Source: Dugong dugon
Lineage: Eukaryota; Chordata; Mammalia; Sirenia; Dugongidae
DNA length: 64,000 nt
NCBI GenBank assembly: GCA_030035585.1
Contig: CM057481.1
Location: 55,685,128-55,749,127 of the forward strand
Direction: 5' to 3'
Position 1 is the stretch's first letter; each line of letters starts with the position of its first letter. The notes beneath the pieces were generated by a model, which did not search any database, was not told the DNA's origin, and saw nothing but the letters and a program-made list of their open reading frames with translations. Of this stretch, positions 12,418-23,300 are shown in pieces. Made by a program: the position numbers and the translations under genes.

Positions 12418-12720
12418 AAGGTTCTCAAATTTTACATGCACAGTCATCCAAGGGCTTTGCTGTTGGTCGGGGGTGGGGCTTGAAAGTTTGCATTGGTAGC
12501 AAGTTCCCAAGTGATGCTGATGTGGCTTGTTGTTGTTGGGTGCCATTGGATTGATTCCAACTCATAGTGACCCCATGTAACAGAGTAAAGCTGCCCCATA
12601 GGGTTTTCTTGGTTGTAATCTTTAGGGAAGCAGATCACCAGGTCTTTCTACCACAGAGCCACTGGGTGGATTTGAACTGCCAACACCAGGGCTCCTTGCT
12701 GATGTGGCTGCTCAGTACTA
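12418..12720 (+). mobile_element. MER5A-like hAT element, split by an AfroSINE
   Basis: 'GGTTCTCAAATTTTACATGC', 'GGGGTGGGGCTTGAAAGTTT' and 'AAGTTCCCAAGTGATGCTGA' follow MER5A order. The element is interrupted at 12527 by an AfroSINE and resumes at 12697. Confidence 0.7.
12528..12696 (-). mobile_element. AfroSINE inserted in MER5A, 13-bp target duplication
   Basis: Reverse-orientation AfroSINE flanked by the identical 13-mer TGCTGATGTGGCT at 12515-12527 and 12697-12709. The duplication proves retroposition into the older MER5A copy and fixes both ends. Confidence 0.92.
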
Positions 12721-12724
12721 TATT

Positions 12725-12850
12725 TTGATCTGTGCATTTCGTTTAATCCTCAGTCTTACAAGATGAATATTGTCATCTCCAGTTTACAGACGAAGAAACG
12801 GAAGTGTCCAAGGTCTCAGTTAATAAATGGGGAGTAAGGATTTAAATGGT
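12725..12850 (-). mobile_element. MIR fragment, reverse orientation
   Basis: 'CATCTCCAGTTTACAGACGA' followed by 'GAAACGGAAGTGTCCAAGGT' matches the reversed MIR core. Confidence 0.6.
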
Positions 12851-13078
12851 TCTTTCTAACTCCAAATCTCATTTTTGTCCCATTCTGTGAAGTATATGTT
12901 TTGAACATGATTATTTTTTTCTAACCAGCCACTCATATACACGTGTAAATGTGCTTCTGACTTGTTAAGAAAATAGTCCAATATTTTATTATCATTAGTC
13001 TTTAGGGATGGGATTATGGGTGTTCTAAATTATTTATTTATTTTTTGTTTTTTTCTTTATACTTTTCTATAGTAAATA

Positions 13079-13259
13079 TGGAACACTGGTGGCACCGTGG
13101 TTTAGAGCTATGGCTGCTAACCAAAAGGTCGGCAGTTCCAATCCACCAACTGCTCCTTGGAAAACCCTATGGGGCACTTCTATTCTGTTCTATAGGTTTT
13201 CTAGGAGTCTGAATCCACTTGACAGTGGGGCGGGGGGGCGGGGGGAGGAAGGGAGCTTA
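13079..13259 (+). mobile_element. AfroSINE, 10-bp target duplication
   Basis: Head 'GAACACTGGTGGCACCGTGG', B box region 'GGCAGTTCCAATCC' and a decayed tail with a G-rich run. Flanked by ATAGTAAATA at 13069-13078 and 13260-13269. Confidence 0.88.
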
Positions 13260-13582
13260 ATAGTAAATACATATTTTTGCCACCAGAAAAAATTTTTTCC
13301 AAGTTGTTTCCATTTCCACTGAATTACGTATCTGACAGATGATGTGACACTGAAATATTAAATATTGGTTTTCACAAAGAAAGAAAATATTCTCTCCACC
13401 CCACACCTAAAAACTGATTTAGATACATTTTATTCTTAAAGTGGGTGCCTTCATGTAAAGATGTTGGAACCATCCTGAAAATAACCTGAAAATTCTCCTG
13501 ACGCTATGCCTCAGAGGTTAGCGGCTGGCATATTGATTTGGTTCTTCTGGAAGTTTTTTCATAGAATATACCAACATTTTAC

Positions 13583-13960
13583 AGTCCCTGGGTGGCCCAA
13601 GAGGGAGCCCTGGTGGAGCAATGATTAAAGCAGATGGACTACTAACAGAAAGGTCAGGGGTTCCAAACTACCAGCGGCTCCCCGGGAGAAAGGTGGCAGT
13701 CTGCTTCCATAAGGATTTTTCAGCCTTGGAAACCTTGTAGGGTCGTTATGAGCCGGAATGGACTCCACGGCTGTGGGTTTTGGATTGGTGGGTGGCCCAA
13801 ACGGTTAAGTGTTAGACTGTCAACGGAAAAGTTGCGAGCTGAGGCGCCTCTGGAGGCAGGCCTGGCGATCTGCTTCTGCAAGGTCACACCTCGAAAACCC
13901 TGTGGAGCAGTTCTACTCTGCACACATGCTGACGCCTTGAGTGGAAATCCGTATGACAAC
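13583..13960 (+). mobile_element. Older AfroSINE ('AGTCCCTGGGTGG' type), split by a younger one
   Basis: Head at 13583-13600 (AGTCCCTGGGTGGCCCAA), interruption by a second SINE, then continuation from 13801 (ACGGTTAAGTGTTAGACTG) through 'CTGTGGAGCAGTTCTACTCT' to about 13960. Same subfamily as the copies at 4289-4490 and 41231-41390. Confidence 0.85.
13601..13788 (+). mobile_element. Younger AfroSINE nested in the older copy
   Basis: 'GGGAGCCCTGGTGG' head, tRNA-like region, and tail 'GGGTCGTTATGAGCCGGAAT'. Flanked by the identical 12-mer TGGGTGGCCCAA at 13589-13600 and 13789-13800, which belongs to the host SINE. Confidence 0.92.
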
Positions 13961-14140
13961 AAACAACATACATTTTATATAATTATAAATTGTATAACCA
14001 TATAATGTATTGTGTCTATATTTTCATGCAGCATGGCAACATTATACACTGTATAAGATTTATCTAATTATGTGTAGTTAATCAAGATTATAATTACAGA
14101 AAACACTTCTAAGCCCTTGGGAGCCCTGGTGCCACCAGCC
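13961..14140. other. AT-rich spacer and a possible SINE head stub
   Basis: AT-rich DNA up to 14108, then 'TGGGAGCCCTGGTG' at about 14118-14131. That string matches the first bases of the AfroSINE head and stops where the minisatellite begins. This could be the stub of a SINE or chance. Confidence 0.4.
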
Positions 14141-14266
14141 AGCCCCACCAGCCCCACCAGCCCCACCAGCCCCACCAGCCCCACCAGCCCCACCAGCCCC
14201 ACCAGCCCCACCAGCCCCACCAGCCCCACCAGCCCCACCAGCCCCACCAGCCCCACCAGCCCCGCC
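14141..14266 (+). repeat. 9-bp minisatellite, 14 units, upstream of UBA3
   Basis: Fourteen head-to-tail copies of AGCCCCACC. Thirteen are identical and the last carries A to G (AGCCCCGCC). The array ends 75 bp before the UBA3 start codon, inside the CpG-rich promoter. Translation of any strand gives simple (SPT), (GGA) or (GWW) repeats, which are not coding. Near-perfect homogeneity implies recent expansion and probable length polymorphism. Confidence 0.97.
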
Positions 14267-14341
14267 ACTCCCCTCGACCCCGCCCACTCCACTGACGGCC
14301 CCGCCCGCCGTGAGGGCTCATGGGAAGAGGCGGAGAACAAT
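14267..14341 (+). promoter_or_regulatory. UBA3: UBA3 core promoter / 5' UTR
   Basis: GC-rich 75 bp between the minisatellite and the UBA3 ATG, with two GC boxes (CCCCGCCC at 14278-14285 and 14299-14306) and no obvious TATA box. An out-of-frame ATG lies at 14320-14322. The island continues into intron 1 and beyond (to about 14780). The transcription start is inferred to lie here and was not mapped. Confidence 0.6.
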
Positions 14342-14361
14342 ATGGCGGATGGCGAGGAGCC
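14342..14361 (+). CDS. UBA3: UBA3 coding exon 1
   Basis: 20 coding bases for MADGEEP, then donor GTAAGT. The start is chosen because MADGEEP matches the known N-terminus and the exon sits in the CpG-rich promoter. Confidence 0.95.
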
Positions 14362-17300
14362 GTAAGTACCGGGGATCTGCAGGCGTGCCGGGCGGGCAGG
14401 GTTGTGAGAGAGCTCGGCGGTAGGCGGCAGCTGCCGCCACCCGGGGTCCCCCCCTCCGCCCGCCCCGTCCCCTCGCCCCCCATCCCCTCGCGGCGCCCAG
14501 TGTGTAGCGTGATGCTGACCCTTCTTTTATTCTCTCTTTCTTTTAGGGAGAAGAAAAGAAGGAGAATAGAGGAGCTGCTGGCTGAGAAGTTAGTGCTGCC
14601 GGGTGGCCGGGGCCCTCTTCGGGGACCCCCGCCTCCTCCACCCCAGGCCTAGGGGATCAGCCGCAGCGGGCCCGGGGGGCTGGGAGGGGGGCACCCGGAG
14701 CGCAGGCCGCGCGGCCTCACCCCCGACTCCCGCCCCGCAGCCCCAGGGGCCGGGCTCCCGGTCTCTATGGGTCCTCAGGACCGCCGGGTGCCTGACCTGA
14801 AGTTATTTTGGAAGGACCCGTGTGCCCCACTTTTCCTCCATCCCAAATTGTCAGAGCCGTGACCCTGTGAAAAGGGAATCCGATGTAAACACACGAAATA
14901 GACGCAAAGCCGTTTTGGGCCTTTCTTAAACATTGATTACCAATCACAAAACTTTTTGTGAGAACTTTATATATCAGATATTGCACCAAAAGCTTCAATT
15001 ATTTTTGCAAAACAATTGGCCCTTGAGGGAGGGTGTTAATCCCAAGCAGATTATTTTCCCCATTTATCACACACCCTATTTCTTATCGGATGCTTTTTTT
15101 GTACAGGTGCAACAGATTTAAATAAAGCGTTTTCCAACCTAGTCAACGCCACATAGTTCCCCCCCTCCCTACCTGGGAAGGGAAAAATACTCTTGCAGTA
15201 GATGTGGTGAGTTGGTAATTTCTGTACCAATTCCCAGTAACAATGCTTTAGTCTAGGTATCTCCCTCAGAAAGTTGAAATTTAATCGCAGGAGGGACTGA
15301 AATGACAAGCTTCATTTCATATCCCTTCCCGCCTTTCATTTTCCTTCCAGTTTTGCTTAAATGACAGTTAAAGTTTGGCTGTTTATTGAATGCCAAGTGC
15401 GATGTACTAAGTCCTCTATGTGGATTGTCTCTATAATGACCTTAAGAAGCAGCTACAATCTACTGATGAAATTTATGCATGTTAAATATGCTCAAGGTCA
15501 CAGTGCTATTAGTTGTGGAACCAATCCCAACTGTGACATCAAAACCCATGGTTTTTATCGCTAGACAGCTTCTTGATCTTTTTTTTTTTTTAAAGGAACA
15601 TGTGAAGATACTACAAATATATTTGAAGGTGGAAAGTGTAGGGCTATAGGAAATTTGAAAATTAAAAATAATCAAAGTCAAACATGAATCTTGCACTGAG
15701 TAGAAGGCACATGTATTTTGTTCGAGGAGTCTGACCTTAGTCAGTTGTATGTACTAACAGGTTTCTAGGTGATGAAGCCTGGTATTTGTAAACTAAATTT
15801 TTTTGGTGTGTATTTACTGGTAACAGAAACGACTTCACAGTATTAAGAAATCCTTTTTTGAAAACTGAGACTCAGATTTCTTTCTGAGGAAAATGTGAAA
15901 GTTCCTCTCATCAAAAATGATGTTTTAATCACACCTTTCAAACATGGAATGGGCACGTGAGCTGTATTAGATTTGAAGCATCACAATTTTGAAAGCGTGG
16001 CAGTGTTTTTTTCCTTGTAACTGCTGTTTCGCTATTCGAGCCTGTTAAAGGAACAGATTGGGGGAAGTTTGCAGTGATCTTTTTTAAATACCAAATGTGG
16101 AGAAGTCCATTGGTCACTGATCAGCCAGTATCCCAAATTTGATCTTGGGTTGCTTTAGAAACCTGGAGGCGCGTAGACTGATTTAGTTCACCAAACATAT
16201 GAAATAAAATAGAAACAAACGTATAATTCTTAACTTTAAATGAAAGCATAAGCATAATCACATTGAATATTTCCTTTTTATTTGAGCAGGTCTGGTGTGG
16301 TTACCTTTTCATTTGGGGAGACCATAATAGCTGTAGGTGTGGCTTTTTCATACTGATCTTTGCAGCTGAATTTACTGTGTTCTGTGCAGAATGGCTGTTG
16401 ATGGTGGGTGTGGGGACACTGGAGACTGGGAAGGTCGCTGGAACCATGTAAAGAAGTTCCTCGAGCGATCTGGACCCTTCACACACCCTGATTTCGAACC
16501 GAGCACTGAAGTGAGAAACGTTTATTTTAAATAACTCCTCTAATAGTTTTATGTTTCAAAAATAATAAAATGCTTCCTTTTTAATTTGCTCTTATAATAA
16601 AAATACTAATAAAATGTATTGAGAAATTAAGTTATCTTGAAATACTAAATTGAGTATTTGCAACTAATTTGTTTGAATTGCTAATATTTGAATCATTAGT
16701 CTTACAGTTTTCATGTAACATAAGTAGGAAATTAGTTTGAATTTAAAATTTAAGTTATACTTCATTTAAAATTCCAGTTTAAATAATTGCTGAGATACTC
16801 CCCTTCTGTACCTTTTTTAACCCTGATATGAGAGATTAATTTTGACAGAAATTTAGATGTGCTTGTTTAAATTTTGAAATTTAGTTGGAATGAGCATCTT
16901 TACATAACATTGAATATAATTAATTGCACGTTAAAAATTTTGTGAATGCTGTATAATAGAGGCATAGAATTTTTGACTGGTAGTATCTGACAAAGCAAAT
17001 GCTCAGTTAAATACATCTTGTTTTTTATTACAAGGTAAAAAAAATTACAGTCTTGATATCCTTTTGTGTTTATAAAGAGACGTAATTTTATATTTCAAGA
17101 AACAGGAAGACAACTCCTAAATTAGGGCAGTTTTTCTTGTTAGATAACATAGAAATAACCTTTTAATTTTATTTAATAAAAGTCAGTTAAAAACATTGAA
17201 ACTGAAATAGAGTTTTAGAATTTCTAGTTCTGCCTAGTTCATAAATTTAAAATATTTATTAAATGTGCCATCTTCTTTTTATCCTTGATTGCATTTTTCA

Positions 17301-20300
17301 TGGAAACAGTGAAAACTATGTTATGGCTGTTGCTTTATTGATGGTACTCAGGGTTTTTATTACTCAGATTTTAATATGCCTTTCCGTTCTTTACAGTCTC
17401 TCCAGTTTTTGTTAGATACATGTAAAGTTCTAGTCATTGGAGCTGGCGGCTTAGGATGTGAGCTCCTGAAAAATCTGGTAATATATATATAAAATACGTA
17501 TTTTTCTCTTTTCTGATAATGAAACCTTTTTTCTTTATCGTGATTAATTGTTAACCTTTTCTCCTGAGCCCGTTGTTAATTAAGTTTAGCAGGTCAAATT
17601 CCAGAAAGTCATTAAAATGATGTAACTTTGGGACTTTTTAAACTCTGAACTTCTCAACTGTAATGTCATTGACAGAATTTCTTACTTCCATGTTCTTCTC
17701 TGCTTTTTACCAAACAAATTTTGTGCTTCTTGTAAACTGCTCATTAATTTCAGCAAAGTAAATAAGAAAACTGGTAATTTCATATTTTAATGTGTAGTTT
17801 TAGAAAGTTTATTATTTGTTTTGTTCCTCAAAATAACCCATGTAGGTAGGTAGGGCGTTGTCCCATTTTATATAGAGGGAGACACTGCAGAGATGTTAAA
17901 TGATTTGCCCATCGTTTTCTGGATTATAGTGATATCCCTGGAATCTAATCCAGGTCATCAATTCTTAGTCAAGTGTTCTTTTTCACTGTATTACACAACC
18001 ATCCAGTATACATGATAAAATCTAAGGGTGATTTTTGACGAAGATACAGTAGTTGACGCATAAGATTTGGGAAAGTTAAACTCCTCCCTCCCCTCTTCTG
18101 TCCCTCTCTCCTCTTCCTCCTTCCCTCCCCTCTTTTTCCTCCCTTCCCTCCCCTTCTGGATTTATATCTAATGAATATCATTTTAAGAGAAGGTGCTGTT
18201 TAGTGAAGCTGATTGCATATACTGGTTCAAAATCCATAATTTGTGACATGATTAATTGGTTTTATTCACTTCTGATAACCACAAAATAACTTTTCCAAGT
18301 CTTTATCAGTTGATTTAACAAAAATAGATAGGGAGGAGAACTGGTTTAGAGCTTTTTGTTTTCGAGGCTTCTCAGCAGTGTGTAGAAAAGTAGAAATGAA
18401 GCAGGTAATAGCCAGATGAAGGACCTAAAAGTCACCCAAGGGGCTAGAGTGTAAACACAAATGCAGCTACATTAATTTTGCTAGGAAACATGAACATCAC
18501 TCCTAGTGAAATTGCAAAAACTTATGCTTAGCTGTGCTTAGTGCCAGTGCTGGGTTCTGTGAAGATCGTAGGTCATCATAGTTGCTGTCCTCAGTGGATT
18601 TGAAGTTTTATTGGGGAGATAAGTCTCATACAAAACAAATAACATATGTATGATATACTCTGTGATGGGGTGCCAAAATGACTACCTTCTCAGATATAAA
18701 TACTCTTGCAGCTGGAAACTGGAGAGTCCTGGAGCGGGGAAGGGTTTGTGGACAATGGTTCTTGATACGTATTATATATGCACACATCGCCTAATGTTTA
18801 ACTTTTTCCACTTTGAGGTTGTTATTTGCAAATGTGATATACACTAATTTTAAATGTAAAATTGTTGAAGATTAGACCTGAGTATTAGTCATCAAGTAAC
18901 TTCAGGAGTGGCCCTTTTATTTATTTATTGCATTATAATAGTCTCTTATACAAAAGAAGGAGACAAAGGGTTTTTGATTTTACTGCTTTTTACTTTGCTG
19001 TCAAGAAATATACATGGGTTAGTTTGTTGATTGAGTGTAAACCCCAAAGGCTCATTCTAAAAAAAGAATATGACATGACTATTGATTGGACAAATATTAT
19101 CAAGCTTCCCTCTTCTCCTCCCAGTATGCCAGACAACATTTTAGATGCTAAAGATACAGCATTGAAGAATATAGACAGATGTCTGTGCTTGTGAAGCTTG
19201 TATTTTAGTAAAAGGAAAAAAAGACAAATAAGTAAAATATATGTCAGTTGGTAATGTTGTAGAGAAAGAAAGGATGGAAGATAGATAGCCTGATGGGAAG
19301 GGAGGGGGAAAGGGTTTACAGAAAGGTGATATTTGAACAAAGAGGTAAATGAGCTATACAGCTATCTGGAGGAAGAACAATCTAGGTAGAGGGAACAGCA
19401 GGTGCAAAAGCTGTGAGCAGGAGCATGGTTGATTATGTTCGAGGACAGCCAGGGTGAGGGGAGCATTTTCAGCAAGGATGTCAGAGAAATAATGGGAGAC
19501 TAGGGGTGGGGGTGTGTGGGAGGTGGCCACAAAGACTTTGGAGGCTGCTGTAGGAACATTGGCTTTTACTCTGAGTCAGGAAGTCATTGGAAGGATTTAA
19601 GCAGATGAGTTACATGATCTGACTTTTAACCTCTATCATTGTGGCTGACCATTGTGAGACTGGACTAAAGGAAAATCAGGGAAGGAAGCAGAGAGACCAG
19701 TTAGAAGGCTGCTGCAATCATCCAGGCAAGAGATAATAGTGACTTGGAACAGGATGGCAGCATTGGAGGTTGTGAGAAGTGGGCAGATTATGGATATATT
19801 TTGAGGATGGAATCAACAGGATTTGCTAACGGATTGGTTGTAGAATATGAGAGAAAGAGAGCAATCAAGGATGACACGGTAAGGTTTTTGCCCTAAACAA
19901 TTGGTGGGATGTAGTTATTCACTGAAATGAGGAGGATCGTGGGAAAAGAACGGGTTTGGTGGTGGTATAGTAGTGGAGGTGGAGGTGGTGGAGGCAGAGG
20001 TGGTGAGGGAAGATGATCAGGAGTTTGGTTTTGGAGACTGTTAAGTTTGAGATGTCTGTTAGATGATGCATTGTGTTATAAGGTCATCTGAGATCACCAA
20101 GAGCCCTTAAGAGTAGAAAATAGAGGTAAAGAACTATAGTTGCACAGGGCCACTTTAAGTTTTGGCCAGTAAAATAGGAGAAAAACTCCTGAGTGTGGTG
20201 AATTAGAAACCAGTAAAAATGAAAGTTAAAATAATCATGAATATGATGATTGAGTGAAGAAAGTGTTTTAAGGAGGAGGAAGTGATCCACCTGCCAAATA

Positions 20301-23300
20301 GAAGGGTAAAGTCAGATAGACTGAGAAATGGTCGTTGGATTTAGCAAGATGGAGGTCATTGGTGACCTTGATAGGTGCAGTTGCGGTAGAGTGGTGGGGT
20401 GAAAGCTTGTTTGGAGCAGGCTCAAGAGAGAAGTTTGAGACAAGTATGAACAACTCTTTTGAGGATCTCTTGCTATAGTAGGGGGCAGAAAAATGGGGAG
20501 ATTACTGACAAGCGACTTAATTTGATCGCTTAAGTAACTAAACAGACAAATTGACTGAACACCAGAAGGCCATAATTAATTTTTGAGACTTATTTTTGAG
20601 TCTAGATTGTTCAGTTGTTTGCTTCTGTCTGAGTGGTAAATTTTAGCAGTGGTCATACTGTTAGAATGCTTGACATTATCATTGAAACCCAACAGTTCAT
20701 TGCTCTTCCCTAGCTTTTTTTTATTGCTTGCTGTTGACTTCACACGTTTGAGACATTCCTTTTACATGTGCAGTGTACATATGTGTGTCTGTGTTTATAA
20801 ATATGTATATCTCATAATAGCTACCATTTCTGAATTGATATGATGCTTAATGTTATGAAAACTAAGGTAAAACTTGGAGGAATTGCTGTTTAACAATATT
20901 CTGAAAAAAGAATAGCAAGTACAGTTAATGAGTAAGACTAGTAAAATTAAAGTAACCATCATCAGCAGTAAAACAACTAACTTTACAAATGTGTTTAAGG
21001 AATTATAAAACAACTGTAATCTGTAGTAATATTGAGTTGTTTTCTTTTTGGTTTTAGGCTGTTTAAAACTGAATATACATCTTTTTAACCATTGTAAGAA
21101 CACTGAATTTTATATGCCTTGCAAGATCATTTTAAACCATTGAATAAGATTATGCAGAATGTTACCGAGAATTTGTAGATTTAGCACTACATTGAAAACA
21201 AATCTTAAATATTCAAATATAAGGAAACCTTTCTTTAATTAGATGGTTTTTGTTCCCACAGGCATTATCTGGTTTTAGACAGATTCATGTAATCGACATG
21301 GACACTATAGATGTTTCCAATCTAAATAGGCAGTTTTTGTTTAGGTAAGTGTAAATATCTTAGTTTAATTCTGATAATCATTTGAACTTAAGTACATGCA
21401 GTTTAATAATTTTTTTAAGTTACTAAAAAGATAATACTAATTTTATTGAAAGAAAAAAAAAACACAAAAATTACCATCCCATTCCCCATTTTAGGTTAAA
21501 TTTTGCAAGAAAATTTTGGGCATTCTGATAAAAGTTTTGTAAGCAAATTTTTTTTTTTTTTTTAAAGAAATCTACTGCAAGACTAACTTGAAATGTAAAC
21601 TTCATTTAAACTACAACAATAAAAAACAAAAAAGAAATCTACTGCAAAGGTTTATGTGAATTTGGGATATCCTCAGGGTGATTATGGCCTGAAGACACCA
21701 AGTGAGCTCTTTTCCTCCTGTTAATTTCAGAAGGAAACACTAGCTGGAAGATCAGGCCCTAGTGAGATACCTTCGGAAGGACTTGTGAATCAAGACTGGA
21801 ATGATAACTGAGGGACAATGAAGTTATGATAGAGTTTGGGCTTTTTATAGAAGGAGAAAGAAAATGGAGAGTTAAGGAGAAAAAACCCAGGACCAATTGA
21901 AATGGAACAAACAGGGGTAATTATCTTAGAAATGTATGAAATACAGATAGCATCTAGGACTGGTTTGGTAGAAATGACTTAAAACTAGAAGTAAATACAT
22001 AAATGTGGACCTGAGGAAAGACTCACGAGGGAATTTTAGTACATAGCATTTAGGGTTTTGAGTGGCTTAGATAAGGGTGTATTTTAGTTAAAGAATATAG
22101 ATATGGAGAGAGAGGGACTTTTTTCTTTCTCTAGTGACTAGGGTACTGACAGAAGTACTCTGATCGTCCTGGGTATGCAGGAGAAAGTTAGGCTAGCAGA
22201 AAAGATAGCATTAAATTTTGGATTAGACAAAACCTTTGCTTTCATCTTTGTGGAAGGATGGGTTAAGTCAAGTTAATGTAAGAATTTCAAGTGCAGTGTG
22301 AACTCAATGTTTAAGTTTTATTTTTCTTTTTTATTAAACCTTACAATTTCCCTTCTTTATAGAAAAATTTGTGGGCCCTTTCTGGTCTGACAAATTTTTA
22401 GTGAATGAATACTCCATGAAAGAAACCACTGAATTAATTGGTTGTTGATAATAGGCCATGCCCTTTAACTGAGCTGAGTTTGTGGCTAAAATAGTGGTGG
22501 TTATAATAATAGGTAACTTGTATTGACTGCTTATGGTTTACCAGGCACTTTTTAAGCTCTTTGCCTATATTATTGCATTTAATCTACAGGACAACTTTAA
22601 GAGTAGGTTCTTGTTTATAAGATTAAGTAATTTGGCAATGTGTACCACAAGGATGATGTGTGGGAAAGGCCATTTTATTTAAGTTAACAGTTTTAGGTGA
22701 AACAGTCTCATCCCCAGTGCTGGAATGGTAAATTAGCTTAATAAGCCATAGACACCATCCAGGATTTCTTTTGTTTGGAATCTACTGTGAGAGCACATAA
22801 AATCTAAAATTTAAAAGAATCTTGGAAGGCTTCCACTCTTTACCTTTTAATACCTAAAGAGCTCTCTGTGCCTAGAGAATTTGCGTGCAATGTTGGAAAT
22901 CAAGTTCCCTGACTATAGCAGGGCCTTTTCTGTTGTAAGTTAAAACAAAGTCAGAATAAAACAGTCTATTAAAATAAAGTTTTGAATCAAAAGATAACGT
23001 TGCTTTATTGGAGAAAAACAGAATTAACCTGTTAAAGTCTTTTTCATTGAAATTCTAGTTTTAAATAAAATATAATTGCTAATAAGCTCATTTGATTTGT
23101 TTTCATTTTTAAAGTGTTTACACTGTGCTAGACATGAAGGAAAACGAAGAGAATAAGAATATGGTAACTTTCTTTCAGGTTTCATAATCCCAGTGTGATA
23201 GATGGGTGTGATACGTATATAACAAAAATATGTGATGAAAAGTGGTAATGAACCATTTGCTATGGATACATGAAGGAGTGATTTATTTTTGTGACAACAC

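Noticed and set aside
14068..14483. Long open frames of SPT, GGA and GWW repeats over the minisatellite, superficially like a repeat-rich protein
   Set aside because: A 9-bp repeat without stops is open in every frame by construction. The stretch is UBA3 promoter sequence.
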